Source: a virus
Direction: 5' to 3' (one strand)
IMG/VR virus record: IMGVR_UViG_3300025889_000778
Span: 1 to 27,237 of that record
DNA length: 27,237 nt
Part shown: positions 1 to 6,532 of the stretch, piece by piece
How positions within the stretch are numbered: the stretch's first letter is position 1
Layout: each line of letters starts with the position of its first letter
The notes under the pieces: model-generated
What the model was told of the DNA's origin: nothing
The model's input: the letters and a program-made list of their open reading frames with translations, nothing else
Database searches by the model: none
Program-made: the position numbers and the translations under genes

Positions 1-189
1 ACGTCTTATGATGTAGGGCCTGATGAGGTTGCTACGTTTAACAGCTTCAATGAATGGATTGCTTACTACAACAATTGGGTTCTGTCGCAATGGAACGCTA
101 AGCAAGTGGAGGACGATCTTAGTGACGAGGATGCGGCTACGGTAGATAACTTCGTAGATGTTACTCTTGACGATGAGATTCCTTTCTGA
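1..189 (+). CDS. C-terminal end of a probable ssDNA-binding protein (partial)
   Basis: The window opens inside a reading frame of 62 codons that ends with TGA. The visible part is acidic and its last residues are DDEIPF. An acidic tail ending in D-D-x-I-P-F is the classic tip by which bacterial and phage SSB proteins recruit replication and repair partners, so the likely role is binding single-stranded DNA during replication. The OB-fold that would prove this lies outside the window. The stop codon overlaps the start of the Cas4-like nuclease by one base (TGATG), which fits co-translation with a recombination/replication partner. It could be another protein that carries an SSB-like tip. Confidence 0.6.
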   Translation, partial: TSYDVGPDEVATFNSFNEWIAYYNNWVLSQWNAKQVEDDLSDEDAATVDNFVDVTLDDEIPF

Positions 190-1052
190 TGGGCCCAACT
201 AACCCCTCTGAAATTTCTCTCCTCGGGTGGCTTGCAAAAGCTACTCAGGGGGCAGCAGCAATGTCAACCGAGAACAAGGAGTACATTAAGGACGAAGTTG
301 TTAAGGCGCTTGATCGCCAGTTCTCTGGTAAACCTCGTGATGCTTTCCGCCTCCGTATGTCCAACATTGGAAAAACTTTCTGCCAATTGTGGTACGAGAA
401 GAATAAGCCCGAAGCAGCCGCTGCCCGTTCAAACCATTTCATTATGCGTATGTTGTTGGGCGACATCTATGAAGCGGTGTTTAAGGGCGTGCTAAAAGAG
501 ATCGGCATTAAGTTCTCTGACAATGAAAAGGTTGAACTTGTACTTGACGACGGCACCGTAATCAACGGGGAGTTAGACCTTGCCATTGGTGATACGGTTG
601 ACGACGTTAAGACTGCATCAAACTGGTCGTACACAAATAAGTTTGGTAGCGTCGATGATTTGATTAAGGAGGACCCTTTTGGTTACATTGGGCAGCTAGT
701 AGGATACGCCAAAGCGAAAGGAGTAAAGGTAGGCGGCTGGTGGGTGTCTAACACTGCTACGGGTGAAGTTAAGTACGTGCCCGCTGAAGGCATTGACGTT
801 GACGCTGTTATGAAGCAGCTTAACGACACCAATGCTAAACTTAAGGCTAACGTCTTTGAGCGTTGCTTTGAGCCTGTGGAAGAGGTGTTTCGTAAAGTTC
901 CTACTGGCAACTTGATGTTGGGAACTACGTGTGGCTTCTGCGATTTCAAGGAGGATTGTTGGAAGGGTAAATTGCAGACGCTGCCTTCTATTCCGTCTAG
1001 AGCCAAAGCACCTAAGATGGTTGATTACGTGCACATTGAGAAGGAGGCGTAA
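189..1052 (+). CDS. Cas4/RecB-like PD-(D/E)XK exonuclease with Fe-S cluster cysteines
   Basis: This 287-aa protein shows the RecB/Cas4 nuclease layout. A first cysteine is at C65, followed by a GDIYEA segment (E95) in the position of motif I. The metal-binding core GELD (D130) and DDVK (D139, K141) comes next, then Q169 with Y173 as the QxxxY motif, and a C-terminal cysteine group C248, C251 and C257. One N-terminal plus three C-terminal cysteines is the 4Fe-4S arrangement of Cas4 and AddB. The family cuts single-stranded DNA from an end; in phages it is usually linked to recombination or host DNA degradation. It sits between an SSB-like gene and an endonuclease I gene, which supports a DNA-processing role. 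No cas1/cas2 or CRISPR array is visible, so an adaptation role is not suggested. The start overlaps the previous stop; an internal ATG at codon 25 is a possible alternative. Confidence 0.85.
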   Translation: MGPTNPSEISLLGWLAKATQGAAAMSTENKEYIKDEVVKALDRQFSGKPRDAFRLRMSNIGKTFCQLWYEKNKPEAAAARSNHFIMRMLLGDIYEAVFKGVLKEIGIKFSDNEKVELVLDDGTVINGELDLAIGDTVDDVKTASNWSYTNKFGSVDDLIKEDPFGYIGQLVGYAKAKGVKVGGWWVSNTATGEVKYVPAEGIDVDAVMKQLNDTNAKLKANVFERCFEPVEEVFRKVPTGNLMLGTTCGFCDFKEDCWKGKLQTLPSIPSRAKAPKMVDYVHIEKEA

Positions 1053-1053
1053 C

Positions 1054-1281
1054 GTGGCACCTTACATGGAAGACATGCTAGACGTTGAGGATATGGAGTA
1101 CTCTACACTTGTAGCTACAATGGACGATCTTGAAAGGCGTCTGCATAATACACTGCGAGAGTGTGCGAGACGGGATAACACTACCATCTCGCTAACTCTT
1201 ATTGGGCACCCTGACGACACAGTTGAGCTGTCAAGGTTGCGTCAGATTACGAGGCACAAGATGTCTACGAACCACGAGTAA
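1054..1281 (+). CDS. Small hypothetical protein, GTG start
   Basis: I do not recognise this 75-aa protein. The GTG at 1054 is chosen because AAGGAGG (1041-1047) lies six bases upstream; the next ATG in frame is at 1066. The N-terminal third is acidic (EDMLDVEDMEYS), the middle is a basic, probably helical stretch (LERRLHNTLRECARR), and the end is basic. It follows the Cas4-like gene after a single base and is followed five bases later by endonuclease I, so it is probably made together with those nucleases. There is no signal peptide or membrane segment. A small helical partner or regulator is possible but is a guess. Confidence 0.7.
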   Translation: MAPYMEDMLDVEDMEYSTLVATMDDLERRLHNTLRECARRDNTTISLTLIGHPDDTVELSRLRQITRHKMSTNHE

Positions 1282-1285
1282 GAGT

Positions 1286-1807
1286 ATGCCAAGACGTAAC
1301 GCTAATGCGCGTACTCCCCGAGCTAAAAGAAAGCCGCCTAAAAAGCTCACTACTCGTCAGGTAGCCTTACGTAAAGGGTATTCGTCAGGCTTTGAGTTTA
1401 CAGAAGCCACAAGGCTTAAAGCATTAGGCGTTACGGATTCTCGCTACGAAGCAGTCACAATTACGTGGCTAGATATGCAAGTAAGAACGTATCGGCCCGA
1501 CTTTGTTTTGCCTAACAACATTATAGTTGAGACTAAAGGACGCTTTACTGCCATTGATAGACGTAAGCACAAGCGTATTAAAGAGCAACATCCAGAACTT
1601 GACATTCGTTTCGTGTTTTCTAACAGTAATTCAAAACTTTACAAAGGAGCTAAATCGTCGTATGGTGACTGGTGTGACAAGAATGGGTTCCCTTTTGCAA
1701 ATGAGACCATACCGGAGGAATGGTTAGCCGAGCCAGATAAACCTACCGTGCCTAAACTCATCCCACTAAGTGAAAAAGAGGAAAAACTCGTTAATGAAAA
1801 CGACTGA
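1286..1807 (+). CDS. Endonuclease I, T7 gp3-type Holliday-junction resolvase
   Basis: This 173-aa protein matches T7 endonuclease I closely in its core. SGFEFTEA carries the first catalytic Glu (E37), YRPDFVLPN carries D72, and IVETKGR carries E82 and K84, the same E/D/E-x-K set used by T7 gp3 (E20, D55, E65, K67). KEQHPELDIRFVFSNS and KLYKGAKSSYG follow, as in T7. The family dimerises and resolves branched DNA, both freeing replication intermediates before packaging and degrading host DNA. A basic N-terminal tail of about 30 residues precedes the domain. ATG 1286 is preferred because upstream starts in this frame lie inside the previous gene; its ribosome-binding site is weak, so coupling to the upstream gene is likely. 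The last 14 bases overlap the next gene. Confidence 0.92.
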   Translation: MPRRNANARTPRAKRKPPKKLTTRQVALRKGYSSGFEFTEATRLKALGVTDSRYEAVTITWLDMQVRTYRPDFVLPNNIIVETKGRFTAIDRRKHKRIKEQHPELDIRFVFSNSNSKLYKGAKSSYGDWCDKNGFPFANETIPEEWLAEPDKPTVPKLIPLSEKEEKLVNEND

Positions 1808-2210
1808 TAAAAAAGGCTCCGTTACCGATGAACTTAAAGCGGAGGATGGCAGCATCTTCTTGCGTATCAAGCCAACTATGGAGAATGGCGTATGGGACAC
1901 AGGAATTGATATTTCCTTGATTATTCCAGATGGAGGGCCTCTTAGTGAAAGCGACCAGAACGTACTGCTTAACATAGCTTTTTGCATCTGCGCCTCCGTT
2001 CCTTTGTACGAGCAGAATGACGGAGTGCTTGATATGGCTAAGGCTATTCTAGCTGACGCACGCGCTAACAATAAAGGAGAGTATTTGTTTGAGGACGTTG
2101 TAGGAGGGGGTGTTGAGAATGCACAACAGGCGGAAGGGTTTCCTAATAGAGTTGTGAAGCGTGAAGGGAATGTTGTGCAGGTATTGTTTAACCGGACGGA
2201 GGGCAAGTAG
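1794..2210 (+). CDS. Hypothetical protein
   Basis: This 138-aa protein is not recognised. ATG 1794 is preferred over a GTG at 1770 because AAGAGGA (1776-1782) lies 11 bases upstream of it and almost nothing precedes the GTG. It begins inside the end of endonuclease I. A mixed alpha/beta N-terminal half (SIFLRIKPTMENGVWDTG, then ISLIIPDGG) leads to a helical segment with cysteines (LLNIAFCICASVPLY), an acidic helix and a glycine stretch (DVVGGGVEN). It has no signal peptide and no clear catalytic motif. Its place between endonuclease I and a DUF3310-like gene suggests a nucleic-acid or nucleotide metabolism accessory, which is inference from position only. Confidence 0.75.
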   Translation: MKTTDKKGSVTDELKAEDGSIFLRIKPTMENGVWDTGIDISLIIPDGGPLSESDQNVLLNIAFCICASVPLYEQNDGVLDMAKAILADARANNKGEYLFEDVVGGGVENAQQAEGFPNRVVKREGNVVQVLFNRTEGK

Positions 2211-2621
2211 GTGAGTAAATACAAAACTCCGGAGATCGTGGAAGACCCCTTTGCCGAGGGCGGCGTTATTCCTACTTACATGTACGGCGGGGAGTTTGGC
2301 GGGGCAATGGTGGAGAACATGTTCCCTTCTTGGGAAGGAAACTTTTGTAGTACTCTTGGGGGTCTTCCTGATAAGCCACACGACCGCCCCAAGACTGCAT
2401 CGGATGGAGGCAGCACTGACTATTACTTCCTGCCAGAACATGCTAAAGAATTGCGCCATCTTATCTCCCATAAAGGCATGTCTAAGGCTCGCGGTGACGT
2501 GTTTAAGGCGTGTTATAGATTGGGTGAGAAGGAAGGAGTTGATACTCTGTACGACTTGAACAAGATGAAGTTTTTCGTGGAAGACTTGATTGAAATGTAT
2601 CACAGAGGAGAGAGGTTGTGA
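2211..2621 (+). CDS. DUF3310-like protein
   Basis: The 136-aa product starts at GTG 2211, directly after the previous TAG. Its C-terminal half resembles the DUF3310 phage family: Y-Y-x-L-P, a helix ELRHLISHKGMS, then RGDVFKACYRLGEKEG and a final helix DLNKMKFFVEDLIEMY. Such domains are common in phage early regions and are sometimes fused to nucleotide kinases; their function is unknown. The N-terminal 65 residues (rich in Gly, Pro and acidic residues) are unlike that domain and not recognised. The gene ends in GTGA, which overlaps the next start. The family assignment is from memory of the pattern, not a search. Confidence 0.7.
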   Translation: MSKYKTPEIVEDPFAEGGVIPTYMYGGEFGGAMVENMFPSWEGNFCSTLGGLPDKPHDRPKTASDGGSTDYYFLPEHAKELRHLISHKGMSKARGDVFKACYRLGEKEGVDTLYDLNKMKFFVEDLIEMYHRGERL

Positions 2622-2797
2622 CGATAGCGTTTCATGAATTGTGGGAAACGTATAATACGTACCTTATGGCTGGCTTCAATGGCGACTACGGCGCATATGA
2701 CAATTACATAACTGCTCTGCCCGCCTACCAGTTGCTAGACGAACTTGCCCGTTATGAGAAGAATGTGCACCCCTACGTACAAGGAGAGGAGTCATGA
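2618..2797 (+). CDS. Coupled micro-gene 1, hypothetical 59-aa protein
   Basis: A short frame of 59 codons starts at GTG 2618 inside the GTGA overlap with the DUF3310-like gene and ends at TGA 2795-2797, which overlaps the next ATG. A GAGAGG-type ribosome-binding site (around 2608-2615) lies upstream. The product is rich in tyrosine and small residues (ETYNTYLMAGFNGDYGAYDN) and has a helical end (YQLLDELARYEKN). It is not recognised. Its credibility comes from the stop/start overlaps on both sides and the protein-like composition. It is the first of three similar-sized coupled genes. Confidence 0.7.
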   Translation: MTIAFHELWETYNTYLMAGFNGDYGAYDNYITALPAYQLLDELARYEKNVHPYVQGEES

Positions 2798-2970
2798 AAT
2801 ACGATTACAAGGTAGAGGGAGGCTACATTAAAGTCAAACCTGAAGACTACTACGAACTACTGCGAGACGTTAAATTCCTTGATTGCCTATGCGGCATGGG
2901 CGTTGATAATTGGGAAGGCTACGAGGCCGCTGTAGAAGAGTACGAGAGCACAATGCCGGGGGGGTACTAA
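2794..2970 (+). CDS. Coupled micro-gene 2, hypothetical 58-aa acidic protein
   Basis: The frame starts at ATG 2794 in an ATGA overlap with the previous gene, with AAGGAG at 2781-2786 as a good ribosome-binding site, and stops at TAA 2968-2970. The product starts MKYDYKVEGGYIKVKPEDYY, contains CLCGMGVDNWEGY and an acidic helix EAAVEEYES, and ends MPGGY. It is strongly acidic and tyrosine-rich, and the two cysteines are two residues apart. No family is recognised. Small acidic phage early proteins are often host-directed inhibitors or DNA mimics; nothing here proves that. Confidence 0.72.
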   Translation: MKYDYKVEGGYIKVKPEDYYELLRDVKFLDCLCGMGVDNWEGYEAAVEEYESTMPGGY

Positions 2971-3155
2971 TGTACGTAACAAAACCTAAAAGCTTTCAAG
3001 AGTTCGATGTGTATGATTACATAACGCCTAAACTATCCGTTACAGTGTTGGAAGAGGAACGGGAAACACATAAATTCTCTGGACTGTATAACGCCGAAGG
3101 CGTGCCCTTGTATAAGGTACAACAAAAGAACGTAATGGGGTTTAAACTTACTTAA
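2970..3155 (+). CDS. Coupled micro-gene 3, hypothetical 61-aa protein
   Basis: ATG 2970 shares one base with the previous stop (TAATG), so translation is probably coupled. The 61-aa product alternates polar and hydrophobic residues in likely beta strands (KLSVTVLEEERETHKFSGLY, then GVPLYKVQQKNVMGFKLT). It has no cysteine, signal or membrane segment, and I do not recognise it. It is the last gene before the nrdJ promoter; no terminator hairpin is visible after its stop. Confidence 0.72.
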   Translation: MYVTKPKSFQEFDVYDYITPKLSVTVLEEERETHKFSGLYNAEGVPLYKVQQKNVMGFKLT

Positions 3156-3160
3156 TTCCC

Positions 3161-3189
3161 TTGCCTTACTTCACTCAATAGCGTATAAC
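3161..3189 (+). promoter_or_regulatory. Putative sigma70-type promoter before nrdJ
   Basis: TTGCCT (3161-3166) and TATAAC (3184-3189) are separated by exactly 17 bases, matching four of six and five of six consensus positions. The predicted start would be near 3196, about 27 bases before the nrdJ ATG. The site lies in the only real gap of the plus-strand block (3156-3222), which supports it. Confidence 0.6.
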
Positions 3190-3219
3190 CTTCGGCCTTG
3201 CCCCCATTAAGAAAGGTTA
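3186..3219 (+). repeat. Perfect 7-bp inverted repeat across the nrdJ start region
   Basis: TAACCTT (3186-3192) and AAGGTTA (3213-3219) are perfect inverted copies 20 bases apart. The left arm overlaps the predicted -10 box and the right arm covers the probable ribosome-binding site (AAGAAAGG) of nrdJ. It could be an operator or a hairpin that hides the ribosome-binding site in read-through transcripts. Chance occurrence cannot be excluded. Confidence 0.4.
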
Positions 3220-3222
3220 CAC

Positions 3223-5175
3223 ATGTCGTCGGTATTGCCCACGGACTACCAGAACTTTATTGCTTTGTCACGCTACGCTCGCTGGCTTGAAAATGAGAAT
3301 AGGCGTGAAAGTTGGGACGAGTCCGTTGGGCGATACGTCTCCTTCATCGTTAAGACGCTTAAGGCCAAACACAATTACACTGTTAAGCCTACACTAGTTA
3401 AGCGCATCACGGATCACATCACCGAACTTAAAACTATGGGCTCGATGAGGGCTCTCATGACTGCCGGCCCTGCGTTGGAGCGTTGTAGCGTTGCAGGATA
3501 TAACTGCGCGTACATGCCAGTCGACAGCCTTCGTGCCTTCGACGAGACTATGTACATTTTGATGTGTGGTACTGGCGTAGGCTTTTCAGTTGAACGCCAA
3601 TTTGTGGAGAAACTACCAATTGTTAATGAATCTTTTGAGCCTACTAGCACTACTATTGTCGTAGACGACAGCAAGATGGGCTGGGCTAAAGCTTTACGAG
3701 AACTCGTGGCCAGCCTGTTCATTGGTGTTGTTCCCTCTGTAGACTACAGCCTGTTGCGTCCTGCTGGGGCGCGCCTTAAGACGTTTGGCGGTAGGGCGTC
3801 TGGTCCTGAGCCTTTGGAAGAGTTGTTTAACTTCGTAGTGTCTGTTATTAAGAAAGCTGCCGGCCGTCGCCTTACCGCTCTTGAGTGTCACGACTTGATG
3901 TGTAAGATTGGCGAGGTTGTGGTTGTGGGCGGAGTACGTCGCTCCGCACTCATTAGCTTGTCCAACCTTGACGACGATCAAATGCGTCATGCTAAGACGG
4001 GCGAATGGTGGACTACCACTGCCCATAGGGCCTTAGCTAACAACTCTACAGCATACGACAGTAAGCCGGATATGGGAGCCTTCATGCGTGAATGGCTCGC
4101 TTTGTATGAGAGCAAGAGCGGCGAGCGTGGCATTGTTAATCGCCAAGCTATGAAAGCACAAGTATCTAAGAATGGTCGACGCTCTCTTGAACAGCACGGT
4201 AAGCCTATTCAGTTTGGCGTTAACCCGTGCGGGGAAATCATTCTACGCCCCAATCAGTTTTGTAACCTTTCAGAGATTATCGTGCGTTCTGACGACACTG
4301 CTGAACAACTTGAAGATAAGGTTGAAGTAGCTACTATTTTAGGAACCTTTCAGTCGTGCCTTACTGACTTTAAGTATCTTCGCAAGGTGTGGAAAACCAA
4401 TACTGAGGAAGAGCGCTTGTTGGGCGTCAGCCTTACTGGCATTATGGATCACCCTATTCTGAATGGTTCTAAAACTACAGGGCTTGAACTGCAAGGACTT
4501 CTTACACGCCTTAGAGAGGTAGCTGTTAAAACCAATGCCACATACGCTAAAGACATTGGCATTCCTGTGTCCGCTGCCATTACCTGCATTAAGCCGAGCG
4601 GAACCGTTAGCCAGCTAGTCGATTCAGCTAGTGGCATTCACTCTCGGCATAGCCCATACTACATTCGAACGGTTAGAGGGGACGCCAAAGACCCTATCAC
4701 GAAGTTCATGCAATCGGTAGGCATTCCCAATGAGCCCGACTTCACTAAGCCAGACAGCACCGTAGTGTTCTCCTTTCCTATGAAATCTCCGGAGGGTGCT
4801 ATTTGCCGTAATGATAAAACGGCCATTGAGCAACTTGCTATGTGGCTCACGTATAAGCGCTATTGGTGTGAGCATAACCCGTCCATTACCGTCTCAGTTA
4901 AGGAAGACGAGTGGGCTAAAGTAGGAGCGTTTGTCTATGAGCATTTTGACGAACTTTCAGGCGTATCGTTTCTGCCTTTTAGTGACCATACTTACGTACA
5001 AGCTCCATATCAAGATTGCACTAAAGAGGAGTATGAACAACTTCTTAAACAGATGCCCGCAAGCATTGACTGGGCTACTCTTTCCGAGTATGAAAAGGAG
5101 GATGGAACAACAGGCTCTCAAGAACTGGCATGCACAGGCGGAGTCTGTGAGGTCGTCGACATCGGTAGTCGCTAA
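3223..5175 (+). CDS. nrdJ: Class II (adenosylcobalamin-dependent) ribonucleoside-triphosphate reductase, monomeric type
   Basis: This 650-aa enzyme converts ribonucleotides to deoxyribonucleotides for phage DNA synthesis, using coenzyme B12 to make the thiyl radical. The key residues of the Lactobacillus leichmannii-type reductase are visible: C95 in YNCAY, the loop NPCGEIILRPNQFCNLSEI with C336, E338 and C347 (the same 11-residue spacing as C408/C419), and a C-terminal redox pair C637/C642 in ACTGGVCE. FGGRASGPEPLEELF and IKPSGTVSQLVDSASGIHSR are also typical. At 650 residues it is somewhat shorter than the roughly 740-aa Lactobacillus enzyme, with no extra N-terminal regulatory cone evident. 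ATG 3223 has AAGAAAGG upstream and follows its own promoter. Its presence implies that the host can obtain cobalamin. The next gene starts 30 bases on. Confidence 0.95.
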   Translation: MSSVLPTDYQNFIALSRYARWLENENRRESWDESVGRYVSFIVKTLKAKHNYTVKPTLVKRITDHITELKTMGSMRALMTAGPALERCSVAGYNCAYMPVDSLRAFDETMYILMCGTGVGFSVERQFVEKLPIVNESFEPTSTTIVVDDSKMGWAKALRELVASLFIGVVPSVDYSLLRPAGARLKTFGGRASGPEPLEELFNFVVSVIKKAAGRRLTALECHDLMCKIGEVVVVGGVRRSALISLSNLDDDQMRHAKTGEWWTTTAHRALANNSTAYDSKPDMGAFMREWLALYESKSGERGIVNRQAMKAQVSKNGRRSLEQHGKPIQFGVNPCGEIILRPNQFCNLSEIIVRSDDTAEQLEDKVEVATILGTFQSCLTDFKYLRKVWKTNTEEERLLGVSLTGIMDHPILNGSKTTGLELQGLLTRLREVAVKTNATYAKDIGIPVSAAITCIKPSGTVSQLVDSASGIHSRHSPYYIRTVRGDAKDPITKFMQSVGIPNEPDFTKPDSTVVFSFPMKSPEGAICRNDKTAIEQLAMWLTYKRYWCEHNPSITVSVKEDEWAKVGAFVYEHFDELSGVSFLPFSDHTYVQAPYQDCTKEEYEQLLKQMPASIDWATLSEYEKEDGTTGSQELACTGGVCEVVDIGSR

Positions 5176-5205
5176 GGTTAACGGAACAACTAAGAGGGTA
5201 GAGTG

Positions 5206-5505
5206 ATGCTTAGGCGCGACTTAGTTGAGTGGCTGACGCCAGAACAGCGCGTAGCCGCCTCACAAATAGCTACCTACAATCTGCATAGCATCTTTAAGAA
5301 GAACGATTGGGCGTGGTTTAACCGTCTGCTTTGCTTGTACTACTGCACTGCGGATGTTGAGGTGCCAGCTAAATGGCTTCCTGTCATACTGCGTGACCTC
5401 AATCGAGTGGCTGCTACATTTGGGGCATCCGTCCCCTCCATCGAAGAGCAAGTGCAAGCACAACAAGGCCGTAGAATGTCTAAACAAGGGAAAACAACAC
5501 AATGA
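5206..5505 (+). CDS. Hypothetical protein between nrdJ and mazG
   Basis: This 99-aa protein starts at ATG 5206, with AAGAGGG (5193-5198 region) upstream; a GTG three bases earlier is an alternative. It looks all-helical and soluble, with an aromatic, cysteine-containing centre (DWAWFNRLLCLYYCTADVEV) and a polar, basic glutamine-rich tail (EEQVQAQQGRRMSKQGK). It is not recognised. Its TGA overlaps the mazG start in ATGA, so the two are probably translated together downstream of nrdJ. A role in nucleotide metabolism is suggested by position only. Confidence 0.75.
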   Translation: MLRRDLVEWLTPEQRVAASQIATYNLHSIFKKNDWAWFNRLLCLYYCTADVEVPAKWLPVILRDLNRVAATFGASVPSIEEQVQAQQGRRMSKQGKTTQ

Positions 5506-5867
5506 TTTCGACCGACGCAAATGTTGAATCGTCTCTATTCCAGTTTGAACGTGCATGTCTATCCCTTCTCCAAGAGAAGTATGCTAGATGGGAAGGAGAC
5601 ATTTCCGTTAGACTTATAGAAGAGGAGAGTAAGGAGCTAGTACATGCGTTGAAGAATGAAAACCATGACGCAATCCTTAAGGAAATATGCGACCTCGTGT
5701 ACGTAGCTGTGGGCACTGCTGTTGCCAGAGGGTACAACTTTAGTGAGGCCTTTAAGCGAGTGCATAATTCTAATATGTCAAAGCTGGATAATTGCACGGT
5801 TAGAGAGGATGGTAAAATTCTCAAGGGGGCCAATTACACGCCTCCTGATTTGAAGGACTGTGTGTAA
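5502..5867 (+). CDS. mazG: MazG-like nucleotide pyrophosphohydrolase
   Basis: This 121-aa protein is a single-domain, all-alpha NTP pyrophosphatase of the MazG/PRA-PH type. The metal-binding helices show LIEEESKEL (E41, E45) and EICDLVYVAVG (E61, D64), and the C-terminal signature VHNSNMSKLD followed by REDGKILKGANYTPPDLKD is typical of phage MazG-like proteins. Such enzymes hydrolyse NTPs or dNTPs to NMPs and pyrophosphate; in phages they are thought to clean the pool or adjust host signalling nucleotides. Proximity to nrdJ fits a nucleotide-supply unit. It overlaps its neighbours on both sides (ATGA at the start, TAATG at the end). Confidence 0.9.
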   Translation: MISTDANVESSLFQFERACLSLLQEKYARWEGDISVRLIEEESKELVHALKNENHDAILKEICDLVYVAVGTAVARGYNFSEAFKRVHNSNMSKLDNCTVREDGKILKGANYTPPDLKDCV

Positions 5868-6052
5868 TGCCTAAAGTGGAGATTAGCGTTAACGCTAAAG
5901 ACGCAGTGCAGTTTGGGCTGCGCCCTTTCATTGAACGTCAATACGAAAACATAAAAAGGGCCTGTCCAACTGCTTGCAATTTCTCACATGTTGTGATAGC
6001 AGATAACTGGACTGGTGAACACGACATTGTAATCACGTATGATGAAAGCTGA
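5867..6052 (+). CDS. Small hypothetical protein
   Basis: This 61-aa protein starts in a TAATG overlap with mazG. It begins with a strand (PKVEISVNAKDAVQFGL), has a helix with two cysteines (ERQYENIKRACPTACNF) and ends in strands and acidic residues (HVVIADNWTGEHDIVITYDE). I do not recognise it. The three bases between its stop and the next ATG imply co-translation with the PD-(D/E)XK gene. The C-x-x-x-C pair might bind metal or form a disulphide, but a second pair is lacking. Confidence 0.72.
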   Translation: MPKVEISVNAKDAVQFGLRPFIERQYENIKRACPTACNFSHVVIADNWTGEHDIVITYDES

Positions 6053-6055
6053 GAC

Positions 6056-6532
6056 ATGATTGAGATTGACATCACCGAAGATATGGTGGCTAAAGCATTC
6101 CGTAAAGCAAAGGAGATGGGAGAACTACGGCAGTCTATTACTAGAGGAGACGGCAACCTTGCCGGTTTCATTGGTGAACAAGTAGTGTGGCAAATTCTTG
6201 GAGGTGAATGGGCTAACACGTATGACTATGACATAATCGCTAAAGACGGCAGCACAGTTGACGTAAAGACTAAGCGTACTGGCGTTACACCATTGCCGCA
6301 CTACGATTGCTCAGTGTCAGGCTTGAACGCTAAGCAGAAATGTGATAAGTATGCCTTCGTGCGTATTCTCAATAACAATACTAAAGCGTGGTACTTAGGC
6401 ACTATTGATAAAGACGTGTTCTACGAAAACGCCACCTTCATTAAAAAGGGAGAAGTGGACCCTTCAAACAACTTCAAAGCTAAGAGTGATATGTACAATT
6501 TAACAATTGCCAAACTCAAGGAACTTGCATAA
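6056..6532 (+). CDS. PD-(D/E)XK-type nuclease, 158 aa
   Basis: The 158-aa protein carries a compact restriction-endonuclease-like core: G-F-I-G-E (E41) on a helix, D59 in YDYDIIAKDG, and then VDVKTKR giving D69 and K71. This E...D...DxK order is the signature of the PD-(D/E)XK fold, seen in phage and restriction nucleases of unknown target. The C-terminal half (DKYAFVRILNNN, KAWYLGTIDKDVF) looks like the closing strands of that fold. It is unrelated in sequence to the Cas4-like nuclease and endonuclease I at the other end of the block, so the phage carries three candidate DNA-cutting enzymes here. Possible jobs are host DNA degradation or processing of branched DNA; the substrate cannot be read from sequence. 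Confidence 0.75.
   Translation: MIEIDITEDMVAKAFRKAKEMGELRQSITRGDGNLAGFIGEQVVWQILGGEWANTYDYDIIAKDGSTVDVKTKRTGVTPLPHYDCSVSGLNAKQKCDKYAFVRILNNNTKAWYLGTIDKDVFYENATFIKKGEVDPSNNFKAKSDMYNLTIAKLKELA

Noticed and set aside
189-1052. CRISPR-Cas adaptation locus suggested by the Cas4-like gene
   Set aside because: No cas1, cas2 or repeat array in the window; phage Cas4-like nucleases are common without CRISPR.
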